Of a stretch of 64,000 bases of DNA, positions 1 through 7,812 are shown in pieces. The first letter of the stretch is position 1. Every line of letters starts with the position of its first letter. Position numbers and translations under genes: made by a program. Source of the DNA: an uncultured Tateyamaria sp. (GTDB lineage Bacteria > Pseudomonadota > Alphaproteobacteria > Rhodobacterales > Rhodobacteraceae); the NCBI RefSeq assembly GCF_947503385.1, contig NZ_CANNDO010000001.1:1113044-1177043 (forward strand), read 5' to 3'. The notes under the pieces are model-generated. The model was not told the DNA's origin. It ran no database searches and worked only from the letters and a program-made list of their open reading frames with translations.

Positions 1-491
1 GGAAACTCGGCGCACTTACCTTTTTGCCAGTGATCCATATGGATCACATCCATTGGACATCCGGTTGGGTGGAACGGACCACCGCCGAAAAGACACGGAT
101 GAGCCTTGAGGTCATCAAAGCCGCCAGTTGGATTTTTGAAGGCGGGCACAGCGCCACCTATGCGCAACGACTTGACCGGGCTGACACGTTGATCTGGCTG
201 GACATGCCTCTGGGTCTTAGGGTGCGCCGTGTGCTGTGGCGAAGCCTGCGGTACTTTGGCCGCACGCGCCCGGATTTGCCGGAGGGATGTCCTGAACAAC
301 TGAGCCCTGAATTTCTTGCGTTCATCTGGCGCACGCGGCACAGGGCGCGAGCCAGAATGCGTGCGGTGTTTGACGCGGCAGGCCCGGACAAAGTGACGTA
401 TCATTTCACCGCACCGGCACAGGTGCAGACCTTTCTGGCCGATTTGCGCGATGCTTTGGCGGTTGGCAATTTGGGCATTCCACACCGGTGA
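1..491 (+). CDS. P-loop adenylate kinase-like protein (FlaR/topology-modulation type), 5' truncated by window edge
   Basis: The reading frame is open to the first base of the window, so the gene starts outside it and the nucleotide-binding P-loop is missing. What remains begins in the region that normally follows the P-loop (KLGALTFLPVIHMDHIHW), with the Asp-His pair and Trp typical of the small FlaR-like / AAA_17 kinases annotated as DNA topology modulation proteins. A later stretch LIWLDMPLGLRVRRVLWRSL matches the family's Walker B-like strand and arginine-rich lid. The substrate of these proteins is unknown and a nucleotide or small-molecule kinase role is inferred from the fold. The stop codon overlaps the GTG start of the next gene by 4 bases, so the two are probably co-translated. 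Confidence 0.75.
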   Translation, partial: KLGALTFLPVIHMDHIHWTSGWVERTTAEKTRMSLEVIKAASWIFEGGHSATYAQRLDRADTLIWLDMPLGLRVRRVLWRSLRYFGRTRPDLPEGCPEQLSPEFLAFIWRTRHRARARMRAVFDAAGPDKVTYHFTAPAQVQTFLADLRDALAVGNLGIPHR

Positions 492-1351
492 ACCAATCCG
501 CGCGCCTGATCCTTTTGACCTGTGTGACGATGGTCGCCTTTGCGTCCAATTCGGTACTGAACCGGTTGGCGGTGGAAAGCGGGTCGATTGATGCGTCGAG
601 CTTTGCCGTGATCCGGGTGCTTGCCGGTGCGCTGGCGCTGTGCATGATCCTGTCGGTGCGGGGCGGCGGCCTGCCTGTTGTGGCCAAGGGCAGGGGCGTG
701 GGTGTCATCAGTCTGAGCGTTTATATGGTTGGGTTTTCGCTGGCTTATGTGACGCTTGATGCTGGCCTTGGGGCGCTCATCCTGTTTGGCACGGTGCAGG
801 TCACCATGTTTGGTTGGGGTGCGTTGCGGGGCGCGGCACCGACTGTGCGGCAGGTGACGGGGGCGAGCGTTGCATTTGCCGGGCTGGTCTTTGCGCTCTG
901 GCCGCGTGGCGGGGGCGGGGGCACGGACCTTGCCGGTGCATTTTTGATGGTGCTCGCCGGTGTGGGGTGGGCGGCGTATACGCTGGCCGGGCGCGGTGCC
1001 AAAGATCCGCTTGCGGCGACGGCTGCCAATTTCGTGGTGACCTTGCCGGTGATGCTGCTTTTGCTGGTGGGCGCGTCCCTGCACGCGGCTCCGTCGGGCA
1101 TCGCTTTGGCCATTCTGTGCGGTGCTGTTACCTCCGGGCTTGGCTACGCGCTGTGGTATAACGTGCTGCCGCAACTCACCGCGCAAACCGCTGCTGTCGT
1201 TCAACTATGCGTGCCAATCATTGCGATCGCCGCCGGTGCAGCACTGTTGGGCGAGGCTGTGGGGCTGGACCTTGTTCTGTCCGCGCTGCTGGTCTTGGGC
1301 GGCATTGCCGTGGCCGTTACCGCACCAAAAGCTCCAGCGGATCGTAGCTGA
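488..1351 (+). CDS. EamA/DMT-superfamily inner-membrane transporter
   Basis: The 287-residue protein is almost entirely hydrophobic, with about ten predicted membrane segments in two homologous halves. This is the architecture of EamA-type drug/metabolite exporters. The family moves amino acids, nucleobases or metabolites across the inner membrane, but the substrate cannot be read from sequence. The start is the GTG at 488, which forms a GTGA overlap with the preceding gene and is followed by a short polar N-terminus and then the first membrane helix. The 3' end overlaps the opposite-strand Nudix gene by 35 bases, so both C-termini are encoded on the same DNA. Confidence 0.9.
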   Translation: MNQSARLILLTCVTMVAFASNSVLNRLAVESGSIDASSFAVIRVLAGALALCMILSVRGGGLPVVAKGRGVGVISLSVYMVGFSLAYVTLDAGLGALILFGTVQVTMFGWGALRGAAPTVRQVTGASVAFAGLVFALWPRGGGGGTDLAGAFLMVLAGVGWAAYTLAGRGAKDPLAATAANFVVTLPVMLLLLVGASLHAAPSGIALAILCGAVTSGLGYALWYNVLPQLTAQTAAVVQLCVPIIAIAAGAALLGEAVGLDLVLSALLVLGGIAVAVTAPKAPADRS

Positions 1352-1769
1352 TCCCGCCGGTGCCAAAGGCCACATCGCCAAGGCTGTCAGGTTTGTGCGG
1401 TGTCTGTGCCAACGCCTCGGCGGTGAGCCACCGGCGCTCTGTTACGATAGCCTCCGGGTCAGTCCACGCGGTTGGGCGGGGACTGCCTACGGCAAGCGTG
1501 CAATGGAAAAACACGTCCACTTGGTGGAACTGGCTCTCAGGATCGTGGAATTCGTTCAACAGGCAAGGCGCGCCGACAGTCACGTGCAGGCCGGTTTCTT
1601 CGAAGACTTCGCGGATCAGGTTGTCGGGCAGGGACGTGCCGACATTCACTCCGCCACCGGGAACACACATCAGCGGGCTTTGGCCATCGGGAAATGCGTT
1701 GACCATGAGCAGGCGATCATCTTCGACAATGATGGCGCGAACGGCGAGGCGTGGGGATTTTGGGCGCAT
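1317..1769 (-). CDS. Nudix hydrolase
   Basis: A Nudix box is visible at about residues 38-59 of a 150-residue protein: [13 protein letters not shown] leads into [10 protein letters not shown]. The metal-binding REVFEETG half is intact. The conserved glutamate in the first half (the GE of a canonical GGxxExGE) is replaced by Thr, so the metal site differs slightly from textbook members. Family members hydrolyse nucleoside diphosphates linked to another moiety, and the substrate here is unknown. I chose the ATG at 1769 because AGGA lies six bases upstream. An ATG at 1799 in the same frame has no comparable binding site. The gene converges on the DMT exporter with a 35-base overlap. Confidence 0.85.
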   Translation of the reverse strand: MRPKSPRLAVRAIIVEDDRLLMVNAFPDGQSPLMCVPGGGVNVGTSLPDNLIREVFEETGLHVTVGAPCLLNEFHDPESQFHQVDVFFHCTLAVGSPRPTAWTDPEAIVTERRWLTAEALAQTPHKPDSLGDVAFGTGGISYDPLELLVR

Positions 1770-1834
1770 GGGCAGTCCTGTCCGGTGCATTTGGGTCATT
1801 CCATAGGGCGGGTGGACGCGCTATCTCAAGCGTC

Positions 1835-2581
1835 ATGCGGATATGTGCCCTGATTATGATGTTGTGTGTTGCCCGGCCTGCGCTGGCGGATTGCGTGATC
1901 CTGTTACATGGGCTGGCCCGCAGCGAAGCGTCGTTGCTGGTGATGGAAGCCGCGCTGGAGGCCGAAGGATTCAAAGTGGTCCGGCCCGGATACCCGTCCA
2001 CGGCCGAAACAGTGCAGAGCCTTGCCAGCGACGTGGTTCCACAAGCGGTTCAGGCCTGCGGCAAAGACACGATACATGTCGTAACCCATTCAATGGGTGG
2101 GATATTGGTGCGCTACTGGTTCGGCACGCAGTGGAAGCCCACCCGACTGGGGCGTGTGGTGATGATGGGGCCGCCCAACCACGGCAGCGAAGTTGTCGAT
2201 ACCTTGGGTGATCTGGCCGCATTTGGCTGGATCAACGGCCCGGCGGGAACGCAGCTTGGCACCGGGCCGGACAGCCTGCCGCAACGGCTTCCGGCGGTGA
2301 CCTATCCGGTCGGGATCATCGCGGGCAGTCAATCATTGAACCCTTACTTCTCATCGCTGTTACCGGGGCCGGACGATGGCAAAGTATCGGTCGCCTCGAC
2401 CCGTGTGGACGGCATGGCGGCGCATCTGACGTTGCCGGTCACGCACACGTTCATGATGAATAACCCACGGGTCATCGTGCAGGTGGTGCAATTCCTGCGT
2501 GACGGTCGGTTCGAAGCGGATCTGACATGGGCAGAGGCTGTGCTTGAGCAGTTTGGCGTGGACGAAGATGCTCGCGATTGA
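1835..2581 (+). CDS. Secreted alpha/beta-hydrolase (lipase-like)
   Basis: The protein has 248 residues. A short signal peptide ([18 protein letters not shown], cleavage after ALA) predicts export to the periplasm. HGLARS near residue 25 matches the oxyanion-hole HG of lipases, and HSMGG at residues 85-89 is the nucleophile elbow with Ser86. The late VTHTF is the probable catalytic-histidine region. The family hydrolyses acyl esters, and no lid or substrate signature lets me go further. The open frame extends upstream to 1751, but the signal peptide decides for the ATG at 1835. The stop overlaps the start of phnM by 14 bases, suggesting translational coupling without implying shared function. 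Confidence 0.85.
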   Translation: MRICALIMMLCVARPALADCVILLHGLARSEASLLVMEAALEAEGFKVVRPGYPSTAETVQSLASDVVPQAVQACGKDTIHVVTHSMGGILVRYWFGTQWKPTRLGRVVMMGPPNHGSEVVDTLGDLAAFGWINGPAGTQLGTGPDSLPQRLPAVTYPVGIIAGSQSLNPYFSSLLPGPDDGKVSVASTRVDGMAAHLTLPVTHTFMMNNPRVIVQVVQFLRDGRFEADLTWAEAVLEQFGVDEDARD

Positions 2582-3707
2582 TCTGACGGGCGCAAAGGTT
2601 CTGTTGCCGGACGGTCTTGCTGCGCAACGGCTGAGCATTGCGGACGGCTGTGTGGTGGCTGAGCGTGCGGGCCGGGCCGTGGACCTGACCGGCTATCGCG
2701 TGCTGCCCGGCATCATCGACGTGCATGGCGATGGGTTCGAACGGCACGTGGCCCCGCGCCGCGGCGCGATGAAGGAGATGACCGAAGGGTTGCGCGCGAC
2801 CGAAGCAGAACTGGCCTCCAATGGCATCACCACGGGCGTTCTGGCACAATTCCTGAGTTGGGAAGGCGGGCTGCGGGGACTGGATTTCGCGGATCAGGTC
2901 TTTGCCGGGCTCAGCGCCGTGCGCGGTGACGTGGTGACGGATTTGCGGCCGCAATTGAGGTTCGAGACGCATATGCTCGACCAGTATGACGACCTGCCGG
3001 ATCGCGTGGCGGCGTGGGGCATCGATTACCTCGTGTTCAACGATCACCTGCCCCATGACCGGCTGGCCGAGGGGCGCAAGCCGCCCCGCCTGACCGGGCA
3101 AGCGCTAAAGGCGGGTCGGAACCCGGACGCGCATTTTCAGATGTTGCTGGACCTGCACGCAGTGTCTGATCAGGTGCCTGCCGCTTTGGACGTGTTGTGC
3201 GGACGGCTGAGGGCGGCGGGTGTGCGTATCGGCAGCCACGACGACCAAACGGATGCTGACCGCGCGGTGTGGCACGCGCGCGGCGCGCATGTGGCAGAGT
3301 TTCCCGAGACGGCTGTCGCGGCGGAGGCTGCGCGCAAGGCGGGCGATGCGGTTGTGTTGGGCGCGCCGAACGTCGTGCGCGGCGGCTCTCACAAGGGCAA
3401 CGCATCGGCTGTTGAGTTGATCGCCATGGGGCTGTGCGACGCGCTGGCGTCGGACTACCACTACCCCTCGCCGCGCCGGGCAGCGCTGATGCTGGCGCGC
3501 ACGGGAATGCTGGATTTGCCGTCGGCATGGGCACTGCTGTCCTCTGGCCCCGCACAGGTGCTGGGCCTGTCCGACCGGGGCGCGCTTGTGCCGGGTCTGC
3601 GGGCCGATCTTGTCGTTCTGGATGCACATGACCGCGTGGCCGCCACAATCGCGGGTGGCCGGGTCAGCTACATGTCCGGCGACATTGCAGAACGGTTCGT
3701 GGGTTAG
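2568..3707 (+). CDS. phnM: PhnM-type alpha-D-ribose 1-methylphosphonate 5-triphosphate diphosphatase
   Basis: This is an amidohydrolase-fold enzyme of 379 residues. PhnM removes pyrophosphate from the ribose-methylphosphonate triphosphate intermediate of the carbon-phosphorus lyase pathway. The diagnostic stretches are [20 protein letters not shown] (metal-binding strand), GSHDD, VAEFPET, the [11 protein letters not shown] block and LASDYHYPS. All align well with my memory of enterobacterial PhnM. The usual HTD of the family is HGD here. No other phn gene is present in the window, so the enzyme is either separated from its C-P lyase cluster or has a related orphan role. The ATG at 2568 is preferred over a TTG at 2544. 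The stop overlaps purK by 4 bases. Confidence 0.88.
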   Translation: MLAIDLTGAKVLLPDGLAAQRLSIADGCVVAERAGRAVDLTGYRVLPGIIDVHGDGFERHVAPRRGAMKEMTEGLRATEAELASNGITTGVLAQFLSWEGGLRGLDFADQVFAGLSAVRGDVVTDLRPQLRFETHMLDQYDDLPDRVAAWGIDYLVFNDHLPHDRLAEGRKPPRLTGQALKAGRNPDAHFQMLLDLHAVSDQVPAALDVLCGRLRAAGVRIGSHDDQTDADRAVWHARGAHVAEFPETAVAAEAARKAGDAVVLGAPNVVRGGSHKGNASAVELIAMGLCDALASDYHYPSPRRAALMLARTGMLDLPSAWALLSSGPAQVLGLSDRGALVPGLRADLVVLDAHDRVAATIAGGRVSYMSGDIAERFVG

Positions 3708-4771
3708 CGGGTGATCCGGTTCACGTGGCCCATTTTGCGGCCCGACCGCGTTTCGCCCTTGCCGTAAAGATGCAGTGCCGCGTCGGCGTCACGCGCAATC
3801 TCTGGCACGCGGTTCATGTCATCGCCAATCAGGTTCTCCATGACCACATCCGCATAGCGCTGGCCGTCGCCCAACGGCCAGCCCGCCACGGCACGGATAT
3901 GCTGTTCGAACTGATCCACGGCGCAACCGTTCTGTGTCCAGTGGCCCGAATTGTGCACCCGTGGTGCGATCTCGTTCACGATCAGGCCTTGCGCCGTCAC
4001 GAACAGCTCAACACCCATCACGCCAACATATTCGAGCGCGTTCAGGATTTGCGCCGCCAGCAGAACCGCGTCCGTGCGCTGTGCTGCGGTCAGTCGGGCC
4101 GGCACCGTCGTGGTGCGCAGGATGCCGTCCGCATGTACGTTTTCACCGGGGTCAAAGCACGACACGCTGCCGTCGACGCCCCGCGCTGCAATCACCGACA
4201 CCTCATGGCTGAAATCCACGAACCCTTCGAGGATCGCAGGCGCCCCCTGCATCTCGGCCAAGGCACGCTTGGCGTCTTCGGGCGTGGTCAGGCGGGCCTG
4301 TCCCTTGCCATCATAGCCAAAGCGGCGCGTTTTCAGAATGGCAGGCGTGCCGATCTGCGACAATGCAGCGGCCAATGCGGTCATATCCGGCACATCCGCG
4401 AATGGCGCAGTCTTCAGTCCGAGGTCCTGTAGAAACTGCTTTTCGACCAACCGGTCCTGACTTACCCGCAGCGCCTCGCGACCGGGACGGATCGGCGCGT
4501 GATCTTCCAGCGCATCCAGGGTCAGGGTCGGGATATTCTCAAATTCATAGGTGATGACATCCACCGACGTGGCAAAGGCATAAAGGGCGTCATTGTCCTC
4601 ATAGGGTGCAGTTGTGACCATATGCGCCACATCCCCTGCGGGTGGGGTTTTGCCGGGCTCAAAGATATGCGTGCGAAAGCCCAGCCGCGCCGCTGCAACG
4701 GACAACATCCGGCCCAATTGACCACCGCCAAGAATGCCGATGATGGCGCCCGTCGCCAGCGGTTCAGTCAT
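3704..4771 (-). CDS. purK: 5-(carboxyamino)imidazole ribonucleotide synthase
   Basis: PurK carboxylates aminoimidazole ribonucleotide with bicarbonate and ATP to N5-CAIR in de novo purine synthesis. The 355-residue protein has the ATP-grasp layout. An N-terminal [12 protein letters not shown] nucleotide-fold motif is followed by TYEFENIP and by [12 protein letters not shown], which is the ATP-grasp B-loop. EVSVIAARG and [14 protein letters not shown] come next and form the ATP/Mg site. Translation starts at the ATG at 4771, just before [10 protein letters not shown]. The upstream in-frame extension to 4840 would run inside purE and is rejected. It overlaps the end of purE by 8 bases, so the pair is translationally coupled. 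Confidence 0.97.
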   Translation of the reverse strand: MTEPLATGAIIGILGGGQLGRMLSVAAARLGFRTHIFEPGKTPPAGDVAHMVTTAPYEDNDALYAFATSVDVITYEFENIPTLTLDALEDHAPIRPGREALRVSQDRLVEKQFLQDLGLKTAPFADVPDMTALAAALSQIGTPAILKTRRFGYDGKGQARLTTPEDAKRALAEMQGAPAILEGFVDFSHEVSVIAARGVDGSVSCFDPGENVHADGILRTTTVPARLTAAQRTDAVLLAAQILNALEYVGVMGVELFVTAQGLIVNEIAPRVHNSGHWTQNGCAVDQFEQHIRAVAGWPLGDGQRYADVVMENLIGDDMNRVPEIARDADAALHLYGKGETRSGRKMGHVNRITR

Positions 4772-5258
4772 CCTGCGGCACCTCGGGGATTGAGGCCGAC
4801 AGCGCCGCGCGCCAAGCCTCCAGCCGTTCGGCCAGCGCATCGTCAGATGTGGCGAGGATCGCGGCGGCCATCAGCCCGGCATTTGCTGCCCCCGCGGCGC
4901 CAATGGCCATGGTTGCCACCGGATAGCCACGCGGCATTTGCAGGATGGAATAAAGGCTGTCGACCCCGGACAATGCCTTGGTCTGCACAGGCACGCCGAT
5001 CACTGGCACGCGCGTCTTGGACGCCATCATGCCTGGCAGATGTGCGGCCCCGCCTGCGCCTGCGATTATCGCTTTCAGTCCCCGGTCCGCTGCGGTCTTG
5101 CCGTAGTCCCAAAGGCGGTCCGGCGTGCGGTGCGCGGATACGATACGCGTCTCGTACGGCACCTTGAGCGCGTCCAGCATCTCGGTGGCTTCGCGCATTG
5201 TGGGCCAATCCGACTGGCTGCCCATGATGATGCCAACGGCGGGAGGGGTGTCAGTCAT
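4764..5258 (-). CDS. purE: 5-(carboxyamino)imidazole ribonucleotide mutase
   Basis: The 164-residue class I PurE converts N5-CAIR, the product of PurK, to CAIR. The N-terminal [13 protein letters not shown] and the SAHRTPDR motif (catalytic His and phosphate-binding Arg) are both intact. [17 protein letters not shown] and PVIGVPVQ complete the active-site signature. Length is normal for the family. The gene precedes purK in one purE-purK operon with an 8-base overlap. No purine-riboswitch-like structure is evident in the short gap to the DUF465 gene upstream. Confidence 0.97.
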   Translation of the reverse strand: MTDTPPAVGIIMGSQSDWPTMREATEMLDALKVPYETRIVSAHRTPDRLWDYGKTAADRGLKAIIAGAGGAAHLPGMMASKTRVPVIGVPVQTKALSGVDSLYSILQMPRGYPVATMAIGAAGAANAGLMAAAILATSDDALAERLEAWRAALSASIPEVPQDD

Positions 5259-5325
5259 GTCAATTCGCCCGTCTGAAAGAAGCGCGCACTATAGCCAGAA
5301 CGGACCAAGTGGCAATGGCCGCGCC

Positions 5326-5550
5326 TCAGGCGATGATATCGGGGGTCAAACGGTCTTCGATGAGGGCAATCTTGTCCTTCAGAAGAAGCTTTTTCTTCTT
5401 CAGGCGCTGGATCGTAAGCTGATCCGACGTGCCCTTGTCCTGAAGCGCCCGGATCGCCTCGTCGAGGTCGCGATGCTCGCGGCGGAACACCTCCAACTCG
5501 ACGCGCAGAACATCGTCCGTCTTCATCGAAATGTCCGAGGGCGCATTCAT
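5326..5550 (-). CDS. DUF465/YdcH-family small coiled-coil protein
   Basis: A 74-residue, highly charged, helical protein. Its core EVFRREHRDLDEAIRAL followed by the basic run LKKKKLLLKDKIALIEDRL matches DUF465 (YdcH/SlyX-like). The function of the family is not established, and the predicted antiparallel helical hairpin suggests a protein-binding role. The ATG at 5550 (MNAPSDIS) is chosen because the extension to 5595 has no ribosome binding site and is not conserved-looking. It lies 67 bases upstream of purE on the same strand and may be co-transcribed with purE-purK. Confidence 0.85.
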   Translation of the reverse strand: MNAPSDISMKTDDVLRVELEVFRREHRDLDEAIRALQDKGTSDQLTIQRLKKKKLLLKDKIALIEDRLTPDIIA

Positions 5551-5612
5551 GCCGTGATTCCAATCTGTTCCAGACTTTAGAATATAATCACACAACTGCG
5601 ATGCGCCTAGAC

Positions 5613-5642
5613 CTTGTTCCGCCTTGGTTTACTGCCCATATT
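5613..5642 (+). promoter_or_regulatory. Candidate heat-shock (sigma-32-type) promoter for hsp20
   Basis: CTTGTTC at 5613-5619 is followed after 15 bases by CCCATATT at 5635-5642. This resembles the RpoH pattern of a CTTG-type -35 and a CCCATnT-type -10. It lies about 65 bases upstream of the hsp20 start, where such a promoter is expected. The -35 match is partial, so this is an inference from sequence only. Confidence 0.45.
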
Positions 5643-5706
5643 CATGACATCCGCTGCCGCTCTTGGGGTGGGTAAATGACTGTCGCTTGACCAAAGGACG
5701 TGTCGC

Positions 5707-6117
5707 ATGACGAAGATGACGCTTGGCTCCTATCCCCATATGCTTGGGTTTGAGCAACTGGAACGACTGCTGGAACGCACGGCCAAAAGCGCCGAAGGCT
5801 ATCCGCCGTTCAATATCGAACAGACATCCGATAACTCGTACCGGATCACGTTGGCTGTGGCTGGCTTTGCCGAGGCCGACCTGTCGATCACGGTCGAAGA
5901 CCGGCAATTGGTCATTCGTGGCCGCCAGTCCGAAGAGGTGACAGAACGCGTTTTTCTGCACCGTGGGATTGCCGCGCGGCAGTTTCAGCGCAGCTTTGTG
6001 CTGGCCGACGGGGTCGAGGTGGGCGAGGCCATCATGGAAAACGGGCTGCTGCACGTCGATCTGACCCGCGCCCAGCCCGAAAAAATCGTCCAGACCATCA
6101 GCATCAGGAAAGGATAG
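5707..6117 (+). CDS. Hsp20/alpha-crystallin family small heat-shock protein (IbpA-like)
   Basis: The 136-residue protein carries an alpha-crystallin domain from about residue 35 to 125. PPFNIEQTSDNSYRITLAVA opens it, ITVEDRQLVIRG is the central beta strand, and FLHRGIAARQFQRSF is the hallmark of IbpA-type proteins. The C-terminal tail contains the I-x-I-type TISI that mediates oligomer assembly. It should act as an ATP-independent holdase in the cytoplasm. The gene is followed after 3 bases by a DUF1150 gene, and the likely promoter upstream is heat-shock type. Confidence 0.95.
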   Translation: MTKMTLGSYPHMLGFEQLERLLERTAKSAEGYPPFNIEQTSDNSYRITLAVAGFAEADLSITVEDRQLVIRGRQSEEVTERVFLHRGIAARQFQRSFVLADGVEVGEAIMENGLLHVDLTRAQPEKIVQTISIRKG

Positions 6118-6120
6118 GTC

Positions 6121-6345
6121 ATGAACACGCCTTATGATTTGAACGCCGATGTGGGCCGGATGGTCTATGTGAAACCCATTGCGGTCGACGCCCTGCCCAA
6201 AGATGTGCAGGAACAGGCCGAAGGGCTGGAACAGCTGTTTGCCGTCCATGACGCCGAGGGCCAGCAACTGGCACTTGTGGCAGATCGCAAGCTCGCGCTT
6301 GCCTTGGCCCGGCAGCATGACTATGCGCCCCAGCCGCTCCATTGA
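6121..6345 (+). CDS. DUF1150 family protein
   Basis: A 74-residue protein whose middle part (VYVKPIAVDALP, then LEQLFAVHDAEGQQLALVADR) matches DUF1150. In alphaproteobacteria this family regularly sits directly behind an Hsp20 gene. Only 3 bases separate it from the hsp20 stop, and a rho-independent terminator follows, so the two form a discrete bicistron. The function is unknown. Co-occurrence suggests an accessory role in the small heat-shock response, which is an inference. Confidence 0.88.
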   Translation: MNTPYDLNADVGRMVYVKPIAVDALPKDVQEQAEGLEQLFAVHDAEGQQLALVADRKLALALARQHDYAPQPLH

Positions 6346-6379
6346 CGAAAAGGGCGCGCGCCCCGGCCTGAAAGTTTGG

Positions 6380-6409
6380 AAAGGGTGGCTGTTTGGCCGC
6401 CCTTTTTGT
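6380..6409 (+). terminator. Rho-independent terminator of the hsp20-DUF1150 operon
   Basis: The arms AAAGGGTGGC and GCCGCCCTTT pair with one G-T wobble around a six-base loop and run directly into a T tract. The site lies 35 bases downstream of the DUF1150 stop. Confidence 0.85.
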
Positions 6410-6532
6410 TATCGGGCCGCCTGAGAATGGACGATCACATGCAGCCTGCGATGTCTGGACGGGCGGTCATCGGCTTGAGGGACGCGGCACAGCGTCGTCA
6501 GCATTCACGGCGCTTAGTAAAGCTGCGTGATC

Positions 6533-7594
6533 CTATGCGGCGTAAAACATGGCGGGCACCGGGCGGGACGTATCGCGTTGCTGCAAACCAAAGGCGTCAC
6601 GCACCAGATGCGCCTCCTTGCGGCGCACAACGGGTCGCGCGGTGAAGGGGTGGGACAGATCGGACCAGCGCGCTTTGCTGTCAGCTTCGAACGCGTCCAA
6701 GGTTTCCTGAGACATCACACCGTGCACCGCATCGCCCAACAGCAAACTTTCCGCCGGTACACCGTTGGCAATCAGAATCTCGTGATCCTCACACAGCAGA
6801 TGATAATATGACATTTCGGCACGCGCCTGTTTGGTCACGGACACGCCATCCACCAGATGCTTGGCCGAGATCAAAATCTCGGTTGATGAAAAGTAGGTTT
6901 CGAATGCTGGGTGGCGCAGCATGATCCGGTGCTGCGGCGACACAACCAGCGGCGCGGCGCCACCCACCCAATCCGGCAACACCGTAACCGGCGCCGCCCG
7001 CCCAAGGCCCGGCACAACGGAATGCGCCCGCCAGACCACCTCTTTTGGGCCACGATCATAGGTCAGGACAAGATCGCCGGGGTTCAAATCTTCGACCGGC
7101 ATCTCACCGCCCGGCACGCGGATCAGCGTGCCGGCCGCAAAACAAGCAAAGCGGACCGTCTCGGAGGAATTGAGGTCGTTGGTGTAAAAACCCGGCGGTT
7201 CGCCACCGCCGGTGAAATTGTCGAAATACCACGTCTCAAGATCGAAATTCGGGGACCAGACAACCTGCGTCAGATTGCCGTTTTCATCCAAACCCTCAAA
7301 AACAATGGCCCCTTCATTGCCTTCGATCGGGGTGCCGTCATTTGCTGTGGTGTAGTCGCTTCGGATGATGGTGGCGTTGGTGATCGTTGCAGCCCCGTTG
7401 CCGGTAAAGCTGACCGAATACACCTCACCGACCTCAAAGAGCCGCGGATCACTGTCGCCCGCTTGTGACGTGATTGTCAGGTTGCGCGTAGACGTCGGTG
7501 GATAGTCGAACCGACTGTACCCCGGCGAGTAGTTCACATTGCTACCAGTGGCGGCGGCAAATTCGTTGTTCTCTGCGAAAAAAGTATATGGCAT
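6533..7594 (-). CDS. Hint-domain (Hedgehog/intein-type) protein with intact catalytic residues
   Basis: The 353-residue protein has two parts. Residues 1-145 are an acidic, Asn/Thr/Gly-rich beta region with no recognised motif, resembling secreted calcium-binding-type domains. Residues 150-340 form a Hint domain opening with CFAAGTLIRV, where Cys151 is the expected splicing nucleophile. It continues with VEDLNPGDLVLTYD and the B-block VSPQHRIML with His222. In bacterial relatives the domain autocleaves or links its N-terminal part to a nucleophile. No signal peptide is seen, and export by a type I system is possible but not shown. A shorter relative at 14078-14824 has lost both key residues. 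AT content in the N-terminal half is higher than in neighbouring genes. Confidence 0.85.
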   Translation of the reverse strand: MPYTFFAENNEFAAATGSNVNYSPGYSRFDYPPTSTRNLTITSQAGDSDPRLFEVGEVYSVSFTGNGAATITNATIIRSDYTTANDGTPIEGNEGAIVFEGLDENGNLTQVVWSPNFDLETWYFDNFTGGGEPPGFYTNDLNSSETVRFACFAAGTLIRVPGGEMPVEDLNPGDLVLTYDRGPKEVVWRAHSVVPGLGRAAPVTVLPDWVGGAAPLVVSPQHRIMLRHPAFETYFSSTEILISAKHLVDGVSVTKQARAEMSYYHLLCEDHEILIANGVPAESLLLGDAVHGVMSQETLDAFEADSKARWSDLSHPFTARPVVRRKEAHLVRDAFGLQQRDTSRPVPAMFYAA

Positions 7595-7755
7595 GGACCC
7601 GACTCCCGGTGAGGGGAATACCGGTCAAAAGTTGTCGACGGCTCAACGCGGCTGGAAAAAATCTGCACCAATTTAATTGAATGTTAGCCTGTCATCCGAC
7701 GGCTTTGCCGTGGACTGTGCACAAAATCGCCCGCGCCGTGCAGGGCGAAATGCAA

Positions 7756-7785
7756 CAAAAAACGCGCCCCGGCTTGGGGCGCGTT
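7756..7785 (-). terminator. Rho-independent terminator of the Sat-CysC gene
   Basis: Read on the minus strand, AAACGCGCCCC pairs with GGGGCGCGTTT around a five-base loop and continues into a T run. It sits 28 bases beyond the stop codon of the Sat-CysC gene. Confidence 0.85.
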
Positions 7786-7812
7786 TCAGTGGGTTTTGAT
7801 ATGCGGTTGGCG

